Source: Streptomyces sp. NBC_01255 (lineage in GTDB: Bacteria > Actinomycetota > Actinomycetes > Streptomycetales > Streptomycetaceae). From it: DNA of 64,000 nt. The translations under genes and the position numbers were made by a program. The notes beneath the pieces are model-generated. The model had not been told where the DNA came from. It saw only the letters and a program-made list of their open reading frames with translations, and made no database searches. The stretch lies in assembly GCF_036226445.1 (NCBI RefSeq), contig NZ_CP108474.1:8369083-8433082 (forward strand), written 5' to 3'. Shown here piece after piece: positions 42,193 to 50,898 of the stretch (its first letter is position 1; every line of letters starts with the position of its first letter).

Positions 42193-42558
42193 CTAGGTGT
42201 ACGCGTCCGTGACGCAGTCGACGGCGCACCGCCAGTGCTCGAACCGTCGCCGCAGTGCCGCCGCCGCGTGCTGCCGTTCCACCTCGGCGTACCCGTAGCG
42301 GTTCTCGGTCACGCGGACCACGGCCTCGACGGTGACGATGGCCGGTTCGCCGTCGCCGGCGGAGCTGCGGGCGGTCGCGATCACCTGATCGGCGGCCCGC
42401 TGGAGGTCGCGCGCGTACTCCCGCTGGGCGACGGACCGTGCCCGGGAAGCCGCGAACGGCCGTACGGCACGGCCCTTCCAGACGATGCCCGCCGTGATGA
42501 GTCCCAACCCGACGAGGGGGACGAGCAGCCCGATCACGGTATTGAGGTTCCAGGTCAT
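42193..42558 (-). CDS. Small membrane-anchored hypothetical protein
   Basis: A 121-residue protein with one N-terminal TM helix (VIGLLVPLVGLGLITAGIVW) and a long helical cytoplasmic part rich in Arg/Ala (ARSVAQREYARDLQRAADQV, VERQHAAAALRRRFEHWRC). GGAAGG precedes the ATG. No family recognised; perhaps a regulator of a membrane complex. Confidence 0.6.
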   Translation of the reverse strand: MTWNLNTVIGLLVPLVGLGLITAGIVWKGRAVRPFAASRARSVAQREYARDLQRAADQVIATARSSAGDGEPAIVTVEAVVRVTENRYGYAEVERQHAAAALRRRFEHWRCAVDCVTDAYT

Positions 42559-42610
42559 CGCGTGCCGCCTTCCCCCAGGACCGCCGGTCCGGCTGCCGGT
42601 CGGTCCGATT

Positions 42611-43564
42611 CTAGAGCGCGGGGGGCCGCGTTCGCTGGCGTGCCCAGGAGGGTGTCCAGATGTCGGCCCCCGAGGCCTCGCTCCGGGGAGCGGCGAGGTG
42701 GTCGCGGAGGGCGAGGAGCCCCGGGTGCGGATTGTCCAGGGACCAGAGCAGCGAGTGCGGGTAGACCGGCGTCGGGCCGTGCACGGGGATGCGGCGCAGG
42801 TCGTGTGCCTCGGGCCAGACGAGGCGCGTTCCCGCGCCCACGAGGGTCGCGAGTTCGGGGGAGTCGGCGACGGTGTCGAGGAGCGGTTCGGTGCCGAAGT
42901 CGGGCCCGGTCACCTCGATCGTGAGCCCGAACTCGGCGGCGAGGTCGGCGTAGTAGGCGGCCCACTCGGTTCCGCTGACGATCCCGGGCACCCAGATCCG
43001 GTGCCCCGCGAGCCGCGCGGGTGAGACGGAGCGGGCGGACGCCAGCGCGTGGGCCGGCCCCGTGAGCAGTTGGAGGGGCTCGTCCAGGACCGGCAGGGCC
43101 CCGATGCCCTCGGGGAGTTGCCGGCCGGGCATGGTGACCGCGCGGAAGGACGCGTCGATCGTGCCGGACCGCAGGGCGGCGACGGCCGCGTCGGCGTCGA
43201 AGAGCGTGACGACGTCGAGCTCGATCTCCGGGTGCGTCCGGTGGAACGCGCGCAGCAGCGCCGCGGGCGCCAGCCGTCTGCCGATCACGTCCACGCGCAG
43301 CGCGCGGCTGCCGGGCCGTACGGAGGCGATCGCCCGGGCCTCGGCGTGGAGCAGGGCGCGGGCGTGCGGCAGGAAGGCCTGCCCGTCGATCGTGACCTCG
43401 GCGCCGTGCGCGGTCCGGGTGAGCAGCCGTACGCCCAGCTCCTTCTCCAGCGCGGCGACGCGCTTGGAGACGGCCTGCTGGGTGATCGACAGTTCGTCGG
43501 CGGCCTGCCGGAACCGGCCCGAGTCCAGGACGGCGAGGAAGGTGCGTACGGCTTCGAGATCCAC
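42611..43564 (-). CDS. LysR-type transcriptional regulator
   Basis: A 317-residue LTTR. The winged helix-turn-helix is at the N-terminus: VDLEAVRTFLAVLDSGRFRQ, then AADELSITQQAVSKRVAALE and KELGVRLLTRT. The effector domain follows (LRVDVIGRRLAPAALLRAFH, LRSGTIDASFRAV, LLTGPAHALASARSVSPARL). It is divergent from the MFS transporter gene. The GTG start is supported by GAGGAG 5 bp upstream. It probably controls that transporter and binds the palindrome between the genes. Confidence 0.88.
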   Translation of the reverse strand: MDLEAVRTFLAVLDSGRFRQAADELSITQQAVSKRVAALEKELGVRLLTRTAHGAEVTIDGQAFLPHARALLHAEARAIASVRPGSRALRVDVIGRRLAPAALLRAFHRTHPEIELDVVTLFDADAAVAALRSGTIDASFRAVTMPGRQLPEGIGALPVLDEPLQLLTGPAHALASARSVSPARLAGHRIWVPGIVSGTEWAAYYADLAAEFGLTIEVTGPDFGTEPLLDTVADSPELATLVGAGTRLVWPEAHDLRRIPVHGPTPVYPHSLLWSLDNPHPGLLALRDHLAAPRSEASGADIWTPSWARQRTRPPAL

Positions 43565-43582
43565 GCTCCTCACGCTATCCCG

Positions 43583-43597
43583 ACAACCGGTGGTTGT
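43583..43597. promoter_or_regulatory. LysR operator-like palindrome
   Basis: The dyad ACAACC-GGT-GGTTGT lies 18 bp upstream of the LysR start in the divergent region, with a further GGGTTGT half-site at about 43613. The T-N11-A-like symmetric form fits an LTTR binding site for autoregulation and control of the MFS gene. Confidence 0.6.
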
Positions 43598-43700
43598 GCC
43601 CAGCCCGGCATCGGGTTGTTTGCTCCCGGTATCGGTGAGTCGCTTGGATGTCGGGGGCCGACGCGCGGTTGTTCGACGCGTCGCGGAGAGGAGTACGGAC

Positions 43701-45053
43701 ATGGCGGGCGGACGGCCGTCGCCGGGGCGCGACTTCGGATGGCTGTGGGCGGCCTACGCGGCGAGCGCACTCGGCACCGGGCTCGCGTTCAGCGCCTTCC
43801 CGCTGCTCGCGATCACCGTGCTCCACAAGGGTGCCGCCGAGGTCGCCTCGCTGGCCGCGGTGGGCGCCGCGGTGGGTGCGGCGGTCGCGGTCCCGCTCGG
43901 GCCGTGGGTGGAGTTCCGCCGCAAGCGGTCGGTGATGGTGGCGATGGACCTCGTCCGGTGCGCGGCACTGCTGAGCGTCCCCGTCGCGTACGCCCTCGGC
44001 CGGCTCGGCCTCGCCCAGCTCCTGCTCGTCTCGGTCGTCGTCGCCGCGGCCGACATCACCTTCGGCGCGGCGGCCGGCGCCTTCCTGAAGGCGCTGGTCA
44101 GGCCGGACGGCATGGTCGCCGCCCAGGCCCGTCTGGAGTCCACGACCTGGACCGCGACCGTCGTCGGGCCGCCGCTCGGCGGCGCCCTGATCGCGCTCCT
44201 CGGCCCGGTCGCCACCGTGGCGGCCGACGCCGTCAGCTACCTGCTCTCGGCGGCGGGCATCCGGGCGATCGCGCCACGGGAGCCCAGCCTCGGTGGGGAG
44301 AGCCAGGGGGGTAGTCGGCGGGAGAACCGGCAGGCGAAGCGGCGGGAGAACCGGCGGGAGACGCGGCGGGAAATCCGGTGGGAGACGCGGCCGCAGACGC
44401 GGTCCGGGGCACGCTTCGGCGATCTCGTCGAAGGCTGGCGCCACGTCCTCGCCCACCCGCTGCTGCGCCCGCTGTTCTTCCACACCGTCCTGGTCAACGG
44501 CCTGATCATGGCCACCGCACCGCTGCTCGCCGTCCTGATGCTCGGGCCGCTGGGGTTCACGCCCTGGCAGTACGGCCTCGCGTTCGCCGTCCCGTGCGTC
44601 GGCGGGCTCATCGGCGCACGCCTGGCACCCGGACTCGTCGACCGGTTCGGCCGCCACCGCGTCCTCCTCGTCTCGGGGGCGCTGCGCGTGTGCTGGCCGG
44701 TCGGTCTGGTCTTCGTCCATCCCGGCGTCATCGGACTCCTGCTCGTCATGGCCGTCGAGCTCGCGCTGATCACCTGCATCGGTGTCTTCAACCCGGTGCT
44801 CGCCGCCCACCGGCTCCGCCTGACGGAGACCGGCCGGGTGGCGCGCACCCTCACCGCCTGGTCGGTCACCGGCAAGGCCACCACCGCGACCCTGACCGCC
44901 CTGTGGGGCGTCCTGGCGGGACTCGTCGGCCCCCGGGCGGCGATCGCCCTCGCGGGCGTCCTCCTCCTGGCGACGCCGCTGCTGCTCCCGCGGCGCGAGG
45001 CCGTGGCAGGGGCGGAGCCGACATCGGAATTGACACGTGTAAGTGGACGGTGA
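43701..45053 (+). CDS. MFS transporter with Arg-rich central loop
   Basis: A 450-residue major facilitator, DHA3-like: FGWLWAAYAASALGTGLAFS, PLGPWVEFRRKRSVMVAMD loop, and symmetric C-terminal half (LLFHTVLVNGLIMATAPLL-type helices, FGRHRVLLVSGALRVC). The central cytoplasmic loop is expanded by a charged, repetitive stretch (RRENRQAKRRENRRETRREI, followed by RWETRPQTR; DNA 44312-44405). Divergent from the LysR gene, whose product probably controls it. GAGAGGAG precedes the ATG. Confidence 0.83.
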   Translation: MAGGRPSPGRDFGWLWAAYAASALGTGLAFSAFPLLAITVLHKGAAEVASLAAVGAAVGAAVAVPLGPWVEFRRKRSVMVAMDLVRCAALLSVPVAYALGRLGLAQLLLVSVVVAAADITFGAAAGAFLKALVRPDGMVAAQARLESTTWTATVVGPPLGGALIALLGPVATVAADAVSYLLSAAGIRAIAPREPSLGGESQGGSRRENRQAKRRENRRETRREIRWETRPQTRSGARFGDLVEGWRHVLAHPLLRPLFFHTVLVNGLIMATAPLLAVLMLGPLGFTPWQYGLAFAVPCVGGLIGARLAPGLVDRFGRHRVLLVSGALRVCWPVGLVFVHPGVIGLLLVMAVELALITCIGVFNPVLAAHRLRLTETGRVARTLTAWSVTGKATTATLTALWGVLAGLVGPRAAIALAGVLLLATPLLLPRREAVAGAEPTSELTRVSGR

Positions 45054-45105
45054 CACGCTCCTTGTCCGGCCCCGTGTCGCCCCCGCGCAGAAGGAGCAGC
45101 ACCGC

Positions 45106-46542
45106 ATGAGCACGACCGTCACCACCGCCCGAGGGCCCGTCCGCGGCGAACGCCGTGCCGACGGCAGCCTCCGCTTCCTGGGCATCCCGTACGCGCAGCC
45201 CCCCGTGGGCGACCTGCGGTTCGCCGCGCCCGTCCCGCCGGAGCCGTGGACGGAGCCGCTCGACGCCACCGCGTACGGCCCGACCGCGCAGCGCCGGCCC
45301 TTCGGCGAGGTCGTGATCATCCCCGAGCCCACCATCCCGGGCGAAGGCGTCCTCAACCTCAACGTCTTCACCCCCGACACCGTCCCGGAGGCAGGGCTGC
45401 CCGTCCTCGTCTGGATCCACGGCGGCGGCTACGTCGCCGGTTCGGCGGCCAGCCCCTGGTACGACGGCGCCGCCTTCAACCGCGACGGCGTCATCGTCGT
45501 CTCGCTCGGCTACCGGCTCGGCATCGAGGGCTTCCTCCACCTGGAGGACGCCCCCGACAACCGCGGCGTACGGGACTGGATAGCCGCCCTGGAATGGGTC
45601 CGCGACAACATCGCGGCCTTCGGCGGCGACCCGGCCAAGGTCACCATCGCCGGACAGTCCGCCGGCGGCGGCGCCGTCCAGACCCTCCTCGCCGTTCCGT
45701 CCGCCCGGGACCTGTTCCGCGGCGTGATCTCCGTCTCGGGCGCGGTCCTGCGCCCCGACGGCCCCGAGGTCGCCCGCGCCGCCGCCCGGCTCCTCACCTC
45801 CCGCACCGGCGTCCCCGCCACCGCGGCCGCGCTGCGGGACCTCGGCGACGACGAGATGCTCGCGCTCCAGGACCGGCTGGCCGAGGAGGGCCCGGACCGT
45901 GAGGGCCTGCCGCCACTGCTGGCCCTCGCCCCCTTCGCGGACGGCGAGCTGATCCCCGTACCCGCGCAGGAGGCGCTGACGACGGGCGGCGCGGGCGACG
46001 GCGTCCCGCTGATGCTCGGCTTCACCGAGCACGAGTTCACGATGGTCCCCGCGCCCGAGGGCGTCCCGCTGCCGCTCCTGCTCGGGGGCGTCGGCCTCGA
46101 TGCTGCCCGGACCGATGCCTTCACCGAGGCGTACGCGAAGGGCGGCGAGGCCGCCCTCTTCGGCCAGGCGATGACGGACGCGGTCTTCCGCGCCCCGAAC
46201 CTCGCCCTCGCCGACGCCCGCGCCGCGCGGGAACAGCCCACCTGGCTCTACGAGTTCGCGTGGCGCTCACCGGTCATGGGCATCGCCTTCCACTGCCTCG
46301 ACCTGCCCTTCGCCTTCGACGTCCTCGACTCCGAAGGCGTCGCACCCGTCGCCGGGGCCACACCGCCGCGCGGCCTGGCAGACGCCATGCACCGGGCCTG
46401 GGTCGCCTTCGTGACGGACCAGGACCCGGGCGCCGACTGGCCGCGCTACACCACCGACCAGCGCGCCACGATGATCTGGGACACCGAGCCCCGGATCGCG
46501 GAGGACCCGCTGAGCGGGGTTCGCTCGATCTGGCTCGACTGA
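45106..46542 (+). CDS. Type B carboxylesterase
   Basis: A 478-residue alpha/beta hydrolase of the COesterase family: FLGIPYAQPPVGDLRF at the N-terminus, oxyanion hole VWIHGGGYVAGSAAS, and the nucleophile elbow ITIAGQSAGGGAVQT (Ser in GQSAG). RGVRDWIAALEWVRDNIAAF leads to it. The C-terminal His appears near GIAFHCLDLPFAF. It hydrolyses esters, cytoplasmic since no signal peptide is present. GAAGGAG precedes the ATG. It ends at a hairpin shared with the convergent gene. Confidence 0.87.
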   Translation: MSTTVTTARGPVRGERRADGSLRFLGIPYAQPPVGDLRFAAPVPPEPWTEPLDATAYGPTAQRRPFGEVVIIPEPTIPGEGVLNLNVFTPDTVPEAGLPVLVWIHGGGYVAGSAASPWYDGAAFNRDGVIVVSLGYRLGIEGFLHLEDAPDNRGVRDWIAALEWVRDNIAAFGGDPAKVTIAGQSAGGGAVQTLLAVPSARDLFRGVISVSGAVLRPDGPEVARAAARLLTSRTGVPATAAALRDLGDDEMLALQDRLAEEGPDREGLPPLLALAPFADGELIPVPAQEALTTGGAGDGVPLMLGFTEHEFTMVPAPEGVPLPLLLGGVGLDAARTDAFTEAYAKGGEAALFGQAMTDAVFRAPNLALADARAAREQPTWLYEFAWRSPVMGIAFHCLDLPFAFDVLDSEGVAPVAGATPPRGLADAMHRAWVAFVTDQDPGADWPRYTTDQRATMIWDTEPRIAEDPLSGVRSIWLD

Positions 46543-46546
46543 GCGG

Positions 46547-46572
46547 CCGGACACCCCTGACGGGGTGTCCGG
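46547..46572. terminator. Hairpin between convergent genes
   Basis: An 11-bp perfect stem (CCGGACACCCC / GGGGTGTCCGG) with a 4-nt loop lies between the esterase stop and the stop of the minus-strand gene at 46577. Confidence 0.75.
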
Positions 46573-46576
46573 CACG

Positions 46577-47050
46577 TCACCGTGCAGCTGCCGCCGGCGG
46601 ATCCGTACGCATGCCGAGGAGACTCATCTCCACCGCGGTGGAGGGGGCGTCGGTACGGCCCGTGGCATCGGCGACGAGGGAGACCATGAGGGTGCGCAGC
46701 TCCGGTGCCGGCTCGGACAGGGCATACGTGCGCAGGACGAGTTCCAGCATCACCGCGTCGAACTCCGCCCCGAAATCCACGTACCGGTCCGGATCTCGCT
46801 CAGCCACGGCCCGGACGATGCGCCACCCACCGCCCTCGGACGCGTCCACCGGACCGAACTCGGCCCGGTAGACCTCGTGTCCCGTCCAGCTCCTCAGCAG
46901 CCGGACGGTGTCGCCCTCGGAGACCACATGCCACTTGCCCTCCATCGCACGGCTGACATGCCCGAGCCGCATCGCGTCCCGCTCGTCGTCGCTCCACACA
47001 CAGGTGGGAAGGACGGCCAAGGGCTGTGGGCGCACCATGGAGGTCTCCAT
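46577..47050 (-). CDS. Hypothetical protein
   Basis: A 157-residue soluble protein, unknown family: GKWHVVSEGDTVRLLRSWTG, RAEFGPVDASEGGGWRIV and VRAVAERDPDRYVDFGAEFD look like a beta-rich start followed by helices (VMLELVLRTYALSEPAPELR). ATG 47050 is used; an ATG 12 bp further in (47038) has GGAG at a good distance and may be the true start. The gene sits in a group of orphan genes resembling immunity proteins. Confidence 0.55.
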   Translation of the reverse strand: METSMVRPQPLAVLPTCVWSDDERDAMRLGHVSRAMEGKWHVVSEGDTVRLLRSWTGHEVYRAEFGPVDASEGGGWRIVRAVAERDPDRYVDFGAEFDAVMLELVLRTYALSEPAPELRTLMVSLVADATGRTDAPSTAVEMSLLGMRTDPPAAAAR

Positions 47051-47103
47051 GGGCGAGATCGTAGTCCGGTGTCTCAAGGAGCGGCCGTGATCAGCACACG
47101 TCG

Positions 47104-47535
47104 CTACAGCTCGTAGTCCTGGGCCAGCTCTTCCCAGCGAATGCCGCGAAGCGCACGATCAGCGTCCTCGCCTGACGGGACATCCGGGCCGGATTGGAAC
47201 CAGACCACGGTGAGAACGGAGCGGTGCAGCACCGGGTCGAGATCAGGAGCGACAGCTGTCGAGCCGAAAACACCGATGCAAGCCACGGAAGGCAGCACCT
47301 CGACGGGGCCGAAGGGGCCTGCGGTCCGGTCCGGGTACTCGCGGAGGGGCGGGACGAGATGGACCGGCGCGAAGGAGAACGCGGCCTCGGCCTCCCGCTG
47401 GACGCCACTGACCTTCAAGTCGTTGATGCGCTTGCACGGGTAGCCCTCCAGCATCCCCGCATAGGTCGACGACATCCGCAGCTCGCTGAGCTCGATCGAA
47501 CGACCGGATGAGAGGACCAGACGACTAAGTGACAT
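47104..47535 (-). CDS. Hypothetical protein (immunity-like)
   Basis: A 143-residue protein. Beta-rich N-terminus (RLVLSSGRSIELSELRMSST, YAGMLEGYPCKRINDLKV) and C-terminal VVWFQSGPDVPSGEDADRAL, RGIRWEELAQDYEL. The C-terminal 'W-ELA-DYEL' ending and the size resemble immunity proteins encoded near Streptomyces polymorphic toxins, but no toxin gene is next to it. Not otherwise recognised. Confidence 0.6.
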   Translation of the reverse strand: MSLSRLVLSSGRSIELSELRMSSTYAGMLEGYPCKRINDLKVSGVQREAEAAFSFAPVHLVPPLREYPDRTAGPFGPVEVLPSVACIGVFGSTAVAPDLDPVLHRSVLTVVWFQSGPDVPSGEDADRALRGIRWEELAQDYEL

Positions 47536-47622
47536 GCCGACACTCTAAGACGAGTCTGCGCCGTGGGAAGCGTGCTGCAAAATGCGATGTCCTGCGATGA
47601 CGGGCCGTGGCACAGTCATCGG

Positions 47623-48255
47623 ATGTCCGTCGACGTCGCCTATCCCGTCTTCCGTACCCCTGATCCAGCACTCGCCCTGCGCACGGCGCGCCGTCTCATG
47701 GAGTTCGGCCGCTGCGAGTGCTCCGACGTCTCCGCGTATGCGGAGTTTTCCTCCGTCGCCGAGGTGCGGCGGGTGGCGAACGCCATGCCCGGGGGACGGT
47801 TCCGCGGGGCGTCCGAGCTGGAGGAATTCCAGGGGGTGCCGTTCGAGGACCAGCCTCCTTTCGTCGTCGGTGTCCCGGCGAGCGGCCTGCCGGCCGAGGA
47901 GGCGGCGTTCGAGGGACGACTGCCGGTGGAGTGGGAGGCGTGGAATCTGCCGGTCGGCAGTATCGAGGACGGCTTCACCGCGACGATCGGCCCGAATGTG
48001 GGCTTGATCAACTGGCGGTCACTGCAATGGCCGGACGCGCCCGAAGCGGGATTCCACGGCGAGTCCAAGCACGCCGAAGTGACACTTCTCTTCCACACCC
48101 GTACCCGCGAGCTCGACGAGCCCACCGACGACCACACCGTCCTCGTCCACGTCCGCAGCGCCGTCTTCGACGGCCGTCAGAGAAGAGAGCCGTACGCCCA
48201 CTGGCTCGCCGCACAGATGGGGCTCACGCTCATCGGGCCCGCGCAACGATGCTGA
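47623..48255 (+). CDS. Hypothetical protein
   Basis: A 210-residue soluble protein: AYPVFRTPDPALALRTARRL, FSSVAEVRRVANAMPGGRF and LINWRSLQWPDAPEAGFHGE, HVRSAVFDGRQRREPYAHWL. Mixed alpha/beta, no signal or TM. Unknown family. The ATG 47623 is preferred to an ATG 60 bp upstream by length and composition; the ribosome site is weak for both. Confidence 0.55.
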   Translation: MSVDVAYPVFRTPDPALALRTARRLMEFGRCECSDVSAYAEFSSVAEVRRVANAMPGGRFRGASELEEFQGVPFEDQPPFVVGVPASGLPAEEAAFEGRLPVEWEAWNLPVGSIEDGFTATIGPNVGLINWRSLQWPDAPEAGFHGESKHAEVTLLFHTRTRELDEPTDDHTVLVHVRSAVFDGRQRREPYAHWLAAQMGLTLIGPAQRC

Positions 48256-48497
48256 CGGCGGCGCGCCGACCCTCGGGTGCCGCCGTACGAGCAACCTCGT
48301 GGGACACCGCCTCGTCGGAACCGTGGGGGGCGAACCTCGCCTGACGCGTGTCACACGTTCTTCATGCGCTGTGCATGGTCCGGCGGGGCGGGCGCGTCGA
48401 TGATCGGCAGTGGCCCGGGAGCCGCACGACGAGCACCCGGGGCCTCCCCTGAAGCGTCGTCAGCCGCGCCCCACCGCCCTGCCTGAGGAGACCCTCC

Positions 48498-50726
48498 ATG
48501 TCCAGCCGCCGTCGTTTCCTCGCCGGGTCCGCCGTCTCGCTGGGGCTCGGCGCGCTGCCCGTGACCGGCGCAGTCGGTGCCGCGGCGGGACCGGCCGCGG
48601 CCGCCGTGCCCGAGGACACCACCCGCCCGCCGAACCTGATCGTCGTGCTCGCCGACGACCTCGGTCACGGCGAGCTCGGCGCGTACGGGCAGAAGCTCAT
48701 TTCCACCCCGCGCATCGACGGACTCGCCGCCGACGGACTGAGGTTCACGGACGCGTACTCGACGGCTGCCGTCTGCGCCCCCTCCCGCTGCTCCCTCCTC
48801 ACCGGACTGCACACCGGGCACGCGACCGTACGCGCCAACCCGTCCGGTGCCCAGGGCTCCCTCACCGCCGCCGACACCACCTTCGCCCAGGTGCTCAGGG
48901 CCCGCGGCTACCGCACCGGCGTGATCGGCAAGTGGGGCTTCGGGCCGGAGAGCGCCGGCCAGGACAGCCATCCCAACGCCCGCGGCTTCGAGGAGTTCCA
49001 CGGCTACATCGACCACGGCCACGCGCACCAGTACTACCCCGAGTACCTCTGGCACAACGGCGCGAAGGAGCCCGTCCCCGGGAACGCGGGCGGCGCCAAG
49101 GGCACCTACGCGCCCGACCTGCTGCGGCAGCGGGCCCTCGACTTCCTCGACCGCCATGCCGCCGAACCGTTCCTCCTCCTGCTCACCCCGACCGTGCCGC
49201 ACGCTCCCAGCGACATCCCCGACACCGGCGCCTACGCCTCCCGCACCTGGACCGCCGCCAACAAGGGCCATGCCGCGCAGGTGAGCCTCTTCGACTCCCT
49301 CGTCGGCGACATCGTCGACCGGCTGCGCGCCCTCGGACTCGCGGACGACACCGTCCTCCTCGTCACCAGCGACAACGGGCCCCACGAGGAGGGCGGCGTC
49401 AACCCCGATCTGTTCGACGCCAACGGGCCGCTGCGCGGCTACAAGCGCAATCTGTACGAAGGTGGTGTACGGGTTCCCCTCATCGCCTGGGGCCCCGGCC
49501 GCGTCCTGCCCGGCACGAGCGACCGCCCCACCCCGCTCACCGACCTCCTCCCCACCCTCGCCGAACTCGGCGGCGCCCCCGCCCCCTCCGACGTCGACGG
49601 CCTCTCGGCCGCGCCCCTCCTCGCCGGCGGCGGGAGCGCCGCCCACCACGACCACCTCTACTGGTTCCGCGACGAGCGCGGCGTCACGAGCCGCGCCGAC
49701 GCCCAGGACAAGAAGCGGTCCACCTGGCTCGCGGAGGCGCTCCGCAAGGACCGGTGGAAGGCCGTGCGCTTCGCTCCCGTCCGCGACCACGCCCTGCCCG
49801 ACGACCAGTGGCAGGTGGAGCTGTACGACCTCGCCACCGACCTCGGCGAGACCTCCGACCTCGCGGCCCGGTACCCCGCCCGGGTCGCCGAACTCGTCGC
49901 GCTGATGCGTTCCTCCTGGCAGGACACCTACCCCCGCGCCGACTTCGGGACGACCCTGGCCGTCCCTCAACTCGCCGTACCAGGGCAGCCGTTCAGCGTC
50001 ACCGCAACTCTCGCCAACGGCTCCGCGCGAGCCTGGAACTCGGCCGCCGTCACGCTGCGCGCCCCCGCGGGCTGGACCGTACGGGCCACCACGGCCACCG
50101 CGGCGACGCAGCTCGCCCCCGGTGCCCGGCTCGCCACCAGCTGGCAGGTCACCCCGCCCGCCGGCGCCCCCGCCGCCACCCCGTGGACGCTGACCGCCGA
50201 GGGCACCGCCCTCGCGCCCGGCGGCCCCGTGCGGTACGCCGACGACGGTGTCGTCACCACCCCGCCCCCGGCGCCCACCCGGGACGGCTACCTCTCGGAC
50301 CTGCCCTGGATCCGCGCCGTCAACGGCTGGGGCCCGGTCGAGCGCGACAGCTCCAACGGCAAGAACGGGGCCGGCGACGGCACCCCGATCGCCTTCGGCG
50401 GCACCACGTACCCCAAGGGCCTCGGAGTCCACGCGTACAGCGACGTGTCGTTCCACCTCGGCGGCGCGGCACAGCGCTTCACCGCACTCGTCGGCATCGA
50501 CGACTTCTCGGCGCGCCAGAGCTCCACGGGCGCGACCCGCGCCACCGTGTACGGCGACGACCGCGTCCTCCTCGCCACCCCCACCCTGACGGCCGCCACC
50601 GGCCCCGTACCGGTGGACGTGGACGTACGCGGGGTCCGCGTCCTGCGCCTGGAGGTGACGGACGCCAACGCCAGGACGTCCTTCGACCACACCTCCTGGG
50701 CCCTCGCCCACATCACGGTGGGCTAG
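48498..50726 (+). CDS. Tat-exported sulfatase with C-terminal NPCBM domain
   Basis: A 742-residue secreted sulfatase. The twin-arginine signal is SSRRRFLAGSAVSLGLG. The catalytic signature CAPSRCSLLTGLHTG has the formylglycine Cys93; NLIVVLADDLGHGELGAYG and GVIGKWGFG carry metal and substrate residues; LLVTSDNGPHEEGG follows. Behind it comes a beta-sandwich (VPGQPFSVTATLANGSARAW, NEW3-like) and a C-terminal NPCBM carbohydrate-binding domain (YPKGLGVHAYSDVSFHLGG). It should desulfate glycans or aryl sulfates outside the cell. Maturation needs the FGE encoded 12 kb upstream or another. GAGGAGA precedes the ATG. Confidence 0.9.
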   Translation: MSSRRRFLAGSAVSLGLGALPVTGAVGAAAGPAAAAVPEDTTRPPNLIVVLADDLGHGELGAYGQKLISTPRIDGLAADGLRFTDAYSTAAVCAPSRCSLLTGLHTGHATVRANPSGAQGSLTAADTTFAQVLRARGYRTGVIGKWGFGPESAGQDSHPNARGFEEFHGYIDHGHAHQYYPEYLWHNGAKEPVPGNAGGAKGTYAPDLLRQRALDFLDRHAAEPFLLLLTPTVPHAPSDIPDTGAYASRTWTAANKGHAAQVSLFDSLVGDIVDRLRALGLADDTVLLVTSDNGPHEEGGVNPDLFDANGPLRGYKRNLYEGGVRVPLIAWGPGRVLPGTSDRPTPLTDLLPTLAELGGAPAPSDVDGLSAAPLLAGGGSAAHHDHLYWFRDERGVTSRADAQDKKRSTWLAEALRKDRWKAVRFAPVRDHALPDDQWQVELYDLATDLGETSDLAARYPARVAELVALMRSSWQDTYPRADFGTTLAVPQLAVPGQPFSVTATLANGSARAWNSAAVTLRAPAGWTVRATTATAATQLAPGARLATSWQVTPPAGAPAATPWTLTAEGTALAPGGPVRYADDGVVTTPPPAPTRDGYLSDLPWIRAVNGWGPVERDSSNGKNGAGDGTPIAFGGTTYPKGLGVHAYSDVSFHLGGAAQRFTALVGIDDFSARQSSTGATRATVYGDDRVLLATPTLTAATGPVPVDVDVRGVRVLRLEVTDANARTSFDHTSWALAHITVG

Positions 50727-50730
50727 GTGC

Positions 50731-50853
50731 GGCCGACGACCGCGCATGCGCCTCGCGGTGAAGCCGGGGTTCGTCGAGGCGGAGCGGTTCGAGGAGTACG
50801 GAGCCGAGCACTGGTTCGGCGTGTGGTCACCGGTCAGTCATGCCGAACGACTG
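50731..50853 (+). pseudogene. C-terminal fragment of a GNAT acetyltransferase
   Basis: Right after the sulfatase a frame reads PTTAMRLAVKPGFVEAERFE followed by EYGAEHWFGVWSPV, the end of acetyltransferases (N-x-A-S-x-R-x-x-x-K-x-G-F then F-E-EYG-EQW). No N-terminal part exists, so this is a remnant. The following DNA to 50898 shows short GCTGTCTCGT-type direct repeats and no gene. Confidence 0.55.
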
Positions 50854-50898
50854 AGCGTCTGCTGTGTCTCGTGCTGTCTCGTGCTGTCTAGTGTTCCG

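Noticed and set aside
45061..45080. TTGTCCGGCC-like word as another IS end
   Set aside because: Only ten bases match, lies in the leader of the esterase gene without any transposase piece; chance is likely at this GC.
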